Positions 1-9,070 of a DNA stretch of 38,298 nt are shown here, in pieces; position 1 is the stretch's first letter; every line of letters begins with the position of its first letter. Below the pieces are notes generated by a model. It ran no database searches. It had not been told where the DNA came from and saw nothing but the letters and a program-made list of their open reading frames with translations. The DNA lies in contig LSYV01000010.1 in the NCBI GenBank assembly GCA_001584585.1, forward strand, positions 1,750,963-1,789,260, written 5' to 3'. The translations under genes were made by a program, and so were the position numbers. This stretch comes from Gonium pectorale. Taxonomy: Eukaryota; Chlorophyta; Chlorophyceae; Chlamydomonadales; Volvocaceae.

Positions 1-822
1 GGAGTCGGCGATGCTGTGCGGGTGGACGCAGCTCTGTCGGCGTTCGAGGAGGAGCGCCGCCAGGCTCTGGCCGCTGAGGCCGGTTTCGGTATCTTCGCGG
101 TGCTGGCTGGCCGCTGGGGGGCTCTGCTGCGCCGCGAGCTCGCGCCCTCCGGGGTCGCGCACGGCGCCCTGCAGGACCGCACCTACGCGCGCGCAGCAGT
201 CTCGTCCCTTCTCTCTGACATCTCCCCGGCCTGGCTCGCTGCCGCCCGCCTCACCCTGGATCGCCTCACCGTGCCTGGGCCGCCGCCTGCACCCCCACCC
301 TCCCCGGACGAGGTTGCTGCCCTCCTCTTCCCTCGCCTGGGTTGGCAGATGTTCGGTGACACGGTGATGCGCCTCGCGACCTTTACGGTCCGGGCCGGTA
401 CCCAGCTGCAGCTTGGGGACCTGGCGCGGCAGCAGGGGGCCTGCCATGCTGAGTACGTCCGGGAGGCTTTGGGGCTCCCGCCCGGGGCGGTGGCCCCGGC
501 CGCTGACCTCGCCTCCCTTCGGTCGGCCTTCCCACGCCTCTGGCGTCAAGTCAAGTGGGAGCCCAAGCACAAGGAAGTATTCTGGCGGCTGGCCGTTGAC
601 GGGGTTCTGATGCCGGGTAACTCGAACTTGCCCACAGTGCCGCGTGAGCGGTGTGCCTGTGGGGCTGTGGAGGCCGAGGCCTCCCCGCGCATGCACCATT
701 TCTGGGCCTGCCCCATAGCCGTCGGGTTGCGTACCGGTACTGTGGTCGAGGACCGGTGCCACTGTCCGGTGCAGCGCTCGCACCTCTGGCTGGGTGTCTC
801 GCCGGACGTGGTAGGTGGGTAG
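1..822 (+). mobile_element. LINE-type retrotransposon fragment, C-terminal end of reverse-transcriptase ORF
   Basis: An open frame runs from the window edge (reading Gly-Val-Gly-Asp from base 1) to a stop at 820-822, with no credible ATG, so this is the tail of a longer ORF. Near its end it has the zinc-binding module found after plant and algal LINE reverse transcriptases (zf-RVT type): a Lys-Glu-Val-Phe-Trp-Arg-Leu segment near 568-592, then Cys-Ala-Cys-Gly near 652-663, then His-His-Phe-Trp-Ala-Cys-Pro near 694-714. The residues before it are Ala/Leu-rich, as in the linker region of these polyproteins. The frame stops soon after a Leu-Trp-Leu-Gly-Val motif. I would expect about 30-60 more residues there, so the copy looks broken or diverged at its 3' end. 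The RT core lies outside the window, so the clade (L1, RTE or Dualen-like) cannot be named. It is probably a dead copy. Confidence 0.72.
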
Positions 823-2361
823 TGAGAACTACGGGGCGACAAGTGTTGTGACTGCTTGTGTTGAGATCCGGAGCCACACTCAGGCCGCTGAAGCTGTGGT
901 AAGGGTAAGGTACCGTCCGATGAATTGTCTGTGCTGGGGTCGTTGCCGGCTGTGGGTGGGCGAAGAGGCCCTGCCACGCGCCTCCGGGTAGCGCGGCAAG
1001 TGCCCAAGCCACCGGGGCATATGTGGCAATGGGCTGCTTGGGCGGTGCAACCCAGCAAGCCGCTGGCGCGTGCGCCGTCGTCCCTTGTGGCTTGCGGTGT
1101 TGAAAAGGAAAACGCATACGACGAGCGTAAGCGCGAAAGTGATGGCGTCGGTGTAGGACCCAGCTCCCGAGGCAGTCGAAGGGGCGATGTCCCTGCATGT
1201 TAGTTCGGCGGCGACCACCACCGTAGCCCCCGATGCAGCCCAGAATTCTCTCTGGGGTGACCCTATGCAATGTCGTGATGGGATGCGCTTAGTCTAATCA
1301 ACGTGCGTCGCATGCGGGCTGGTGCATGTCTCCCGGCTCCCCGCCCACGCAGCCCCCCGACCCGCTGACAACCGTTGTCTCACCTACGAGCACCGGGAAA
1401 GGAAGCCGCGCCAGGCGGAGCGGCGGAAAAGGGAGGGGTAGGGGCACAGCGAGGAATGTCAGAGTTGAGGCCTGAGGCGTGCGAGGTGTGTGGGCCATGA
1501 GCTTCAAGGGCGGGCAGGACGTTCCAAGCCGTCCGAATCCGTTACAGTGGCATCTATCGATGGCACCTGAGCAAGTGTACGTCCTCCTCAAGTCTAGCGC
1601 CGTGCGCGTCCGGGCCGCTACCTCCACCTGAATTTGGGCGAACAAGGGGTCCGTCCCAGCCATCGCCGAGCCACCGGCACCGGGCATGGCATAAGGCGCT
1701 GCTATGCGCTGAAACGCGTACGGTCATGCGCGCCGACTATGGTCCACGTCGGCTGCCGCACTGTTGGTCCGCCCTCAGCACACTTCTAAACGACGCGCAC
1801 ATGCACGTGCCATAGATTTTAACGCACAGCCAAATGAAGGGCTGTAGAAACAAATGAAGGGTGCCCAGGGATGTCTATCTCCAATGAATCCCGCAAGCCA
1901 GCGTAACAGCACCGCGTTATTGCCTTGGGGCGGCATGTATGCTCGCACAAGAAAAAAATGGTATCAATAATGGGGAGCACGCTCGCTCGGGCTGCACGCC
2001 GGCCCATCACGCCCAGCTGTCCGCATTGCTTAACCACGCCCTTCACACGGCATGGCTTGCCGCGGGGCCCTTGTACTCAAAGCACTGGCCTGACTAGCCA
2101 GTAGCTCCAGACACATCACATCTAGCATAAATGCAATGCAAACAATCAATGCATTGCGCTAAAGTCCCGTCTCTAGGCTCCTCTTCCTGTGCACATTCGC
2201 AGCGTACCCTCCCTGGATCCTAATGCCTAGCTGTAAACGCCAGTGACCGTAAGCGCCTCACCACCTCGCTCGTGAATAAATACCTGTTCCCGCTTTCAGG
2301 CACCGTGACGGCGCCCGCCAGCTGCGCGCGCGCAATCTATGTACACTTGTGGACGCGCCCT
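823..2361. other. intergenic region between LINE remnant and oxidase gene
   Basis: I see no credible gene here. The stretch starts with sequence that may be the LINE 3' end and holds repeat copy 1 (1098-1250). It then passes into less GC-rich DNA with several short AT-containing stretches, including the self-complementary AATGCATT near 2148. Open frames on the minus strand (for example 1298-1687) are Pro/Thr-rich, resemble no family and have no splice context. Confidence 0.5.
1098..1250 (-). mobile_element. short dispersed retroposon-like repeat, copy 1 (long form)
   Basis: About 150 bp matching copy 2 (13830-13986) with only a handful of mismatches. The plus strand begins TGTTGAAAAGG, runs through GAGCGTAAGCGCGAAAG and ends near CCCAGAATTCTC. 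I assign the element to the minus strand because copy 3 is truncated at the opposite end, which makes the TTTCATTTCAAC-like end the constant 3' tail. It lies about 275 bp downstream of the LINE ORF, in opposite orientation. I could not find a clear target-site duplication around this copy. Confidence 0.75.
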
Positions 2362-2366
2362 TTACA
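2362..2366 (-). terminator. putative polyadenylation signal TGTAA for the oxidase-like gene
   Basis: TGTAA on the minus strand lies about 130 bases past the stop codon of the gene at 2497-6444. TGTAA is the usual polyadenylation signal of chlamydomonad nuclear genes, and this spacing is normal. A five-base match alone is weak; its position supports it. Confidence 0.55.
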
Positions 2367-2496
2367 CAATCCCGCACAAAGACCTAGCCCGTCCCGCTCA
2401 CAACGCGCTTCGCAATACGCGTTTCGCCTCACGAAGGATGTGCGTGGTGGTGGTTGGGGCCCACCCTTGCACTGCACGGCAGCGTCGGCTGTGCAA

Positions 2497-5400
2497 TCAG
2501 TAAGCCCGGAAGTAGATCCACTCAGCTGGGCCGTACGTCTTGCCGTACAGCAAGAAGAGCATGTACGGGCCGGCGGGCGCCACGTTGGTGTTGGGCGGGC
2601 CGCGGACGGTGACCGTCTTGACACCCTCGATGGGGATGAGGTGCCCGTCGGTGTCAGTGCCGAGAATCTGCGAACGGGCGGATGGAGGCGGAGGGGATAA
2701 ACGCAGGAGGTCAGCAAGCCGATCAATCAATAGATTGTCCTGGTCTTGTTGTCTAGCGTTTCAGCGCTGGTCCGTGTCCTCCAGCCTTCTGGGGAATGGT
2801 CCATTTTCCTGCCCTGCTTGACGTCCCTGTCCGCGCCCAAAGCTTCCCCCTCGCCCCCTCAACTCGCGGCCCCAATGCTCACCGGCAGCTCGATGACGCG
2901 CTGGTGCATGTTGTTGGTGTGGGTGTCGGAGGAGGGCGCCACGAGCACCACCGAGGTCACCGTGGCGTTGGGCGCGGGGATGGTGTAGGCGATGGTGATC
3001 ACCTCGCTGGGGCCAAAGTCGAGCGGCGACTCTTCGATGGTGGGGCGGTGCTGGACGTCGAACACGGGCGGCGGCGCGAACACCTCCACGCGGTACTCGG
3101 GGAAGCCGGTGGGAGAGCGGCTATAGGTCTCCGGGCACCAGAACTTGTCCGAGCGGTCGCCGCCGGCAACCTGGTGCAGCGAAGCGGCGGGCGGAGGAGG
3201 GAGCGGAATGCGCATGGGTGAGCCCAGGAGGACATTCGGGCGGCGGGCGAGGGGGGCAGCTTAAGCGCCGCGGTTGCGTCATGCATCGAGCCTTGTCACT
3301 TGGCCCCCCGCGGCCAAGCAGCCAGGTGGCAAAGCAAAGGCATGTTTCCAGCCAGCCAGCCAGCCAGCCAGCGCGGGACTCACAATCACGGTGCCGTTGG
3401 GCGTGAGGCCGGCGGTGGAGTGCAGCAGGCGGGCGATCTGGGAGCGGCCCAAGGTGGTGTAGCGCGAGCCCTCGGGCGCCGACGGGTCGTACACCACGGG
3501 CGTGAAGTTGGGCTCGTTGAGCATGGCCACGCCGCCCTGAGCGGCATCACCCAGCTGGCCGCGCTGTGGGAGGCAAGCGGGGCGGAGAGCACAGAAATGG
3601 GGGTCAGGTAATGGGCACGGGCGCGGGCATCCAACACGGGCACCATGACCTCTGGCCCGAATGTCAGTCATACGGCCAAGGGTGGATTGAAATCAGGGCT
3701 CGCACGATCCAGCACAATGTCGTGCTCCCCGGCACGTGGCGACGCTGGGCAAGGCAGAGAGCCAAACAAGAGAGAGGCCCTGCAGCGTTTCATGTTTACC
3801 TTGGCGCCGTTGATGAGCAGCACGTCGCCGTTAGGTAGCAGCACCGACGAGCCGGACACGCGGGGCGAGGGCATTGACTCGGCGGCCCAGCTGCCGACCT
3901 CGTAGGTGCCGTTGGGGCGGATGTTGATCTTGAGCCGCATGCTCAGGTGCACGGCCGTCGAGTTGATCCAGCCCCAGCTCCACTGGCCGCCGAAGATCCT
4001 GTGGAGAAAAGGACACGCACACATATACGTCACCATCACTTTCGCGCTTACGCTCGTCGTGTGCGTCGTTTCATTTCAACACACGTACACAGGACGGGTT
4101 GGGTGGGGTGAGCGTCGGCCCGAGCAGACGAGGAACTGCAGATCAAAGGGTGCTCTCGGGTCAGGTTTGGGCACACGGGAAGATGGGGCCTAGAGCACTG
4201 CGTAGCGGGACGCGCGGATGCACGGGCGAGGGGCAACTCACATAATCTCGACGACGCTGTAGTTGTTGGAGGCGCGCAGCGGCAGCATGGCGGCGGTGGC
4301 GCTGAAGGGGTAGCTGGTCTGCATGCCCTTGGCGGCGGGGATCTTCTTCCAGTCGGGCAGCACCAGCACGGACTTGCCGGTCAGCGGGTTGATGATCTCG
4401 CCGTACGTGTTGCTCCACACAAACATGTCGCCCGTCGGCAGCACAAAGTTGCGGGGGTAGTAAAAGTACCTGCGGGCGTGAGTGCGGGCATTGAGGAACT
4501 GGTCAACATGCTGATCAATATGATTTTGGACATCTGCGTGAAGTGAATGCGGGCAGGCTGTAGGGCATGTTGCTAACGCAACCGTGTCCTGCTGCGCGGA
4601 TGGGGCGTTTGCGAGGGGTGCGCGCACGCGACGCACGACGGGCCAGCCGACCGATGGCTTACTTGGACTTGGCGAGGAAGTTGTTGTTAAGCTGGAAGAG
4701 CTTGGTGGTTTTGGGGTTGGCGGGGTCCCACAGCTCGTAGAACGGGTTCTGCGGGGTGGGGGGAGGACAAGGGCAGGCAGCCTTAGCCACGTCTTAATGT
4801 GCGTTCCCGGCGTTGATTTCACTCGTCCAAGTTCCGACCGACGCGCAAGCAGTGTTCATGACCGCAGGCAGTTTTCACTGGTGGCACCTAAGCAGCAATT
4901 TTGCCAACTACCAATGGTCAACGGTCAACGCACCTGGATGAGGTCCTTGCGCGATGGGCTAACGGGCGAGGGGCTGTCGCTCATTACGGTAACCATGCCG
5001 TTGGGGAGGCGCGTGACGGTGGCCAGCCAGTGGCCGTACTGCAGGCTGCCCACGGACTCGAGCTTGTTGGTCTCCAGGTTCAGGACTTGAATGCCCTGGA
5101 ATAGGCCGGATGCCGATGGAAGGTTAGGGTTAGGTGAGAGAGCGGCCGATGGCGAGAGGTATGTCTGCGTGGTGGGAAATCGAGTGGCTTGTGCGGCTAG
5201 ACCGTAGCAGTCAATCCTTAAGCTTGATGCGGGCAGCGCCGAGAGTCAGAGCGATTCTACCTCGAGCATATCATGCCCGGTGCAAACCAGGGTGTACGGG
5301 GGGCCGCGCGCCCAGCCAATGACCCAGTGCGGCGCTGTTCGGCGGCAGCAATCACTCACCCGGCGGCCCTCGACGAACTTGCTCTGCGGCTTGTGGCCGC

Positions 5401-6444
5401 CCAGGACGGCCACGGTGCCTGTGGTGTTGGCGGCAGCGGGGCGGGCGGGGGGGGAGGGCCAAGGGCTTAGCGTGCCACAAGTTTGCAGCCGCCGCTGTCT
5501 TTGCTGCGCAGCGGGCTCGGCCCATACAGCCAGCGCACAAACAGAGAACGGCGCACAGTAGGGGCAACCCGCGGGGGTCGTACATGCGACGCATGCGCAT
5601 CGTCGCACACGGCCCTGTAGACACCCCGCAGTAGCACTTGGATTACAAGCGCTGCATTTACGCTCACGCACCGTTCTCCAGGAAGGTGTGGCCGCAGTTC
5701 TCCAGGCTGAGCGGGCAAGCGACGTTGGTGGAGTTGCCGGTGGTGTAGTCGAAGAGGCAGGCGTTGGCGGTGTGGCCGTCGGGATGGGGCGAGCTGGGGC
5801 GCTCCATGAAGAAGAACTCGTTTCCGTCTGTGTTTGGATGGTTATGGAAGGGGAATGAGGCGGGTTGGACGCGTGTGGGGGAAGTGCGAGGAGTACGCGA
5901 GTTGGGAGCGGTCCCATCTCGGGAGGCTGTACGAGGTACATTGGAGGGATACAAGGTGGAGGGTACAACCGGACCGATGTTCGAGTGCAAATGCGTCAAG
6001 CTGATCGTATTGTTGGTCCAGGTTAGCGTTTGCCATAAGTGCGAGTCGGCCCGACTGGGGCCCGCCGTGGGATCAGCTGCAATGCGCGTCGGCAAATTAG
6101 TGCCGCACCGCACGACTCCGTATGACAAGTCGAGGCCAAGCACATCTTGACGCGGGCAATAATGTAATGCACAGGGCATACCTGGAACAGCAACCAGTTG
6201 GACGCCGACGCAGTTGGAGCGACCGACGAGCTCGAACTGGCCCATCACGGCCGGGTCCCTGTCAGTTTGGGGGCACGACGGTTTGGGGTTAAGTTGGCGA
6301 CCAAAAATCAGCCGTATGTGATCAAGGCCACTTCACAAGCCAGTGCTGTTGTCCGTCATGCCGGCCGGCGCCACCGCGGACTCACTCTTGGGATCGGGCG
6401 AAAGCCAGCGCCATCACCACGCATATGAGTGACAACAGCCGCAT
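2497..6444 (-). CDS. secreted glyoxal/galactose oxidase-like protein, probably without the Cys-Tyr radical cofactor
   Basis: Eleven exons give 554 aa with every phase consistent: 6444-6386, 6258-6182, 5827-5672, 5418-5360, 5095-4934, 4748-4663, 4469-4242, 3998-3800, 3563-3384, 3170-2883, 2667-2497. Residues 1-18 form a signal peptide (Met-Arg-Leu-Leu-Ser-Leu start), followed by a Kelch-like propeller and the C-terminal DUF1929 domain, which ends in Ala-Gly-Pro-Tyr-Met-Leu-Phe. Length matches the copper radical oxidase family. Against the family's catalytic set, Cys90 (of the Cys-Tyr pair), His390 and His486 (copper ligands, the latter in Thr-His-Thr-Asn-Asn-Met-His-Gln-Arg) are present. The radical tyrosine in the usual Arg-Trp-Tyr motif aligns with Leu141 (His-Trp-Leu-Ala-Thr), and the axial Tyr of Tyr-His aligns with Leu389 (Arg-Leu-Leu-His). 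If this alignment holds, aldehyde or alcohol oxidation is unlikely, and a binding or structural role outside the cell is more plausible. Repeat copy 3 sits in intron 7. Several Asn-X-Ser/Thr sites suggest glycosylation. Confidence 0.92.
3350..3372. repeat. CAGC/GCCA microsatellite
   Basis: About six 4-base units of AGCC lie in intron 9 of the oxidase-like gene, directly upstream (in gene sense, downstream) of a splice donor at 3383-3378. Ordinary slippage-prone repeat. Confidence 0.8.
4023..4080 (+). mobile_element. short dispersed retroposon-like repeat, copy 3 (5'-truncated)
   Basis: The plus strand carries only the 3' part of the element, from about CACCATCAC through the TTTCATTTCAAC tail. 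The head seen in the other copies is missing. ACACGCACAC at 4013-4022 and ACACGTACAC at 4081-4090 flank it and differ at one base, as expected of an old target-site duplication. It lies in intron 7 of the oxidase-like gene, antisense to it. The 5' truncation plus duplicated target site is the hallmark of copying by LINE machinery, and it fixes the direction of the family. Confidence 0.75.
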
Positions 6445-9070
6445 GGTTGTGGGCTGGTAATTAAGAAGGTTGGCTTGGTCGACGACGATAGCAACTAGGG
6501 AATGATGGTGGCGTTTGGACGAGTGGGGTGTAAGGAGTGAAGGGCGGTTGCTTACGATGTCAGGGTGAAAGGGATGGTTGGAAGGATGGTGTGTGGAGTC
6601 GTGCTAAGGGAGGGTCGGGTTGCAGTGGTGGAGCTGCTTCCCGTTCTAAATGTATGTGCCAGGACTGGATGGCTTAGAGCTTTGCAATGTCGCCCTTATA
6701 TACGATTATGTACAGCAATAGCTACTCCCCAGCGTCAGTAACCGATTCGTCATCGTTTCGGAGGCGGGCTGCCCGGTCCGGGTGTACCGCCCCAGTCCGC
6801 CCCGCTCCGGCCGCGCTGACCCAGCTCCCCCTATATGCCAGAATTATTCCCGCTTTGTTATGAATCGGATATGGAGGGGCTCGGCGCACAATCCGCAAGG
6901 ACCGCTGGCGCGTTACCAGTTTAGTCAGTTGGGCGTTGGGCGAAAGTGTCTTGTGCTTTCGGTGAATGCCCGACATGTCTATTTGCGGATGCCAATGATT
7001 ATATAACTTTCTAATCATTCCACCTATGTACAGGAAGCCCCCATCGACCGTATTCGGCTACCGCATGGTCCTAGTTTATTATGTGAGGGCATTGGCGTCA
7101 GCTTAAAGAAGTCATACTTCTATCTTAGCCTTTGTAATTGCACACGCTGAGGTTATTCGTTAGCGGTTAGCATGGCGGTGTCGCGGCTCGCGGGAGTTCA
7201 GTTCTGCTGTGCAGCGCGCCAGGGATCTTACGCTCCCTCTGGTGGTCTCGAGTGTGCTCCAGGCATCAGGTGGTCACGTTAACATTTTGCACGCATGCCA
7301 CATCTGAAACGTTATTTCGCAGTATCTGAGGCACGCTCCGGCTTCCCAGGAAAGCCAACTCCAGTTTACTTCTGCCTTCTGGCAGGTTCCGTCCCAGATC
7401 CCTGGGCGTACAGCGGGGTTTCGGGATGGGTACATGGGTATGTGCCGTATGTCGCGTTGTTGAGCGGGTCAAACGCATGGCTCCACTTTGCTCCACGACT
7501 TATGTCCCTGTCGTGGGAAAAGGTGCAGCTGCCGGCCGCGGCCCCCAACCCGTCAGCCGCTGCGTAAATCCGCCGCAGACTAAGCGAACGCTGGCGGGAA
7601 ATGATTACCGTACGAGCAACGCATGGGCCGGCGGTAATTTGCCGTATTTGCGCCTTCGGCTGGAGCGACTCCATGCGATACAGTAGCACACACGACAACG
7701 CGATGGTTGACCAATCAACTAAACCCACCTCCCCACCATTACGGCGCGTCAAGAGAAACCGCCGCTCCTGCCGTAGCGCGACAAGAGCCCCACCACCAAC
7801 AACATCAACAGCAGCACAGCGCACAGCGCAATCCCTGTGCACGACAGCAATTGCGAGATAATGGGTTCAGCACTGCTGCCCGCTCTCCCCTCACCGGTCC
7901 CGATGCGTTCCAATCAACTGCTCGCCACGCCCAGGTTCCCCCGTGCTTTGATATGCATGTAATCTGTAACCTGCTGGGCAGAGATGCTCCTTCCTTCCCA
8001 AATTTTCTACCTGACAACTTGCATGCGGTCACCGATACAGCATACACACCTGCTTGTCGTGTCAGTACGGCTTGCAAGCCAAGCGCACGTCCTCACTTTC
8101 CACTCCCAGTCGGCCACAACACGACGCTCCGAGGAAGGCACTCTGGGCCCCCAGGGAAGACCGGAGCCCTCCCTTTTGCCCAACGGTACAACGCTGCACG
8201 TACCAGTTTTACCCATCATGGGAGACTACTCGACGAGCCAGCCAGGCTGCCATGCCAAAACTCCCTCTCGATTACGGCGGAAACTTTGATGGGAGCTCGT
8301 CAATAGATGTCTCGCCAAATTCAAGAATACCATAATTGTGCACGTTGGTGAATAGAAGATTCGGCGGCAGAAAGCAGGCGTCGCGCGGCGAGGTTCCCCG
8401 GTGCAGCGAGAGCAGCCACCGTCGGCCGTTGCGGCTGCAGCCATGACTGCACACAAAGTCAGTCGTACACTCCGCCACGCAGCACTCAGCAGCACTCTGC
8501 AACACATCTAGTCAAAACCCGTCATCTTCTTCAGAGGGAGCGGCCCTCAAGCACAACCAGCTGCGTTCGCTCCCGCGCATCGATAGCACGTTGCCCCACA
8601 GCCTCTCCCCTCTCGCGCCCACATCCTTGCCCTCTGCCGCTCGGGAGCCGTATCTACTTACCGTACACTCCTGTTCACTCATGCACGTGTGCCTCGTACG
8701 GCACCTCTTCCGCACCTCTCGTTGTGGCGCAGGCCACCTGCCCGCTCGATGCCCCGGGCGATAACACAGCCCGCTCTGACGTATCACAACGTGACATCAT
8801 AGTGACACAAAACTCGCAGGAGTGCTCGGGGTACAAACCAGCAGGTGCGCCGCCCCTGCCGCCTCCCGGGAGCCTCCTGCTGCCGCCCGCACGCCGAGCC
8901 CCGCAGCTTTCCGGAACCAAGAAGAGCGGAGCCTCAAGGAGCCTCCCGCTGCTGGTCGCGCGCCAAAGCGCAGCCCACCTCCACGCTGTCCATCTCGCGC
9001 CACGCAACTGCGCCGCGCCGCGCGGAGCCGCAGCGGAGCAGCGGACCGATGCCCATCAGGACGCGACCTC
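6445..9070. other. intergenic region between oxidase-like gene and carotenoid dioxygenase gene
   Basis: The first about 225 bases are probably the 5' UTR of the minus-strand oxidase-like gene, ending at the TATA-like site at 6702-6696. The rest is lower in GC than the genes and has no frame with family resemblance or splice logic. The right end should hold the 3' UTR of the carotenoid dioxygenase, but I found no TGTAA on the minus strand within about 1 kb of its stop. A 77-codon Cys-containing minus-strand frame at 8272-8505 is discussed as a weak candidate. Confidence 0.45.
6696..6702 (-). promoter_or_regulatory. putative TATA box of the oxidase-like gene
   Basis: The minus strand reads TATATAA (inside CGTATATAAGGG), about 250 bases upstream of the start codon at 6444. 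A start site 25-30 bases downstream would give a 5' UTR of about 225 bases. Good TATA matches are uncommon in GC-rich algal promoters, which supports this one, but no start-site data exist here. Confidence 0.5.

Noticed and set aside
7366..7842. 158-codon minus-strand open frame between the oxidase-like and carotenoid dioxygenase genes
   Set aside because: Composition resembles random translation, no family resemblance, no splice context, and plus-strand frames of similar length overlap it.
7707..8306. 199-codon plus-strand open frame
   Set aside because: It is rich in His, Gln and Pro without pattern, lies in low-GC intergenic DNA, and overlaps equally long frames on both strands.
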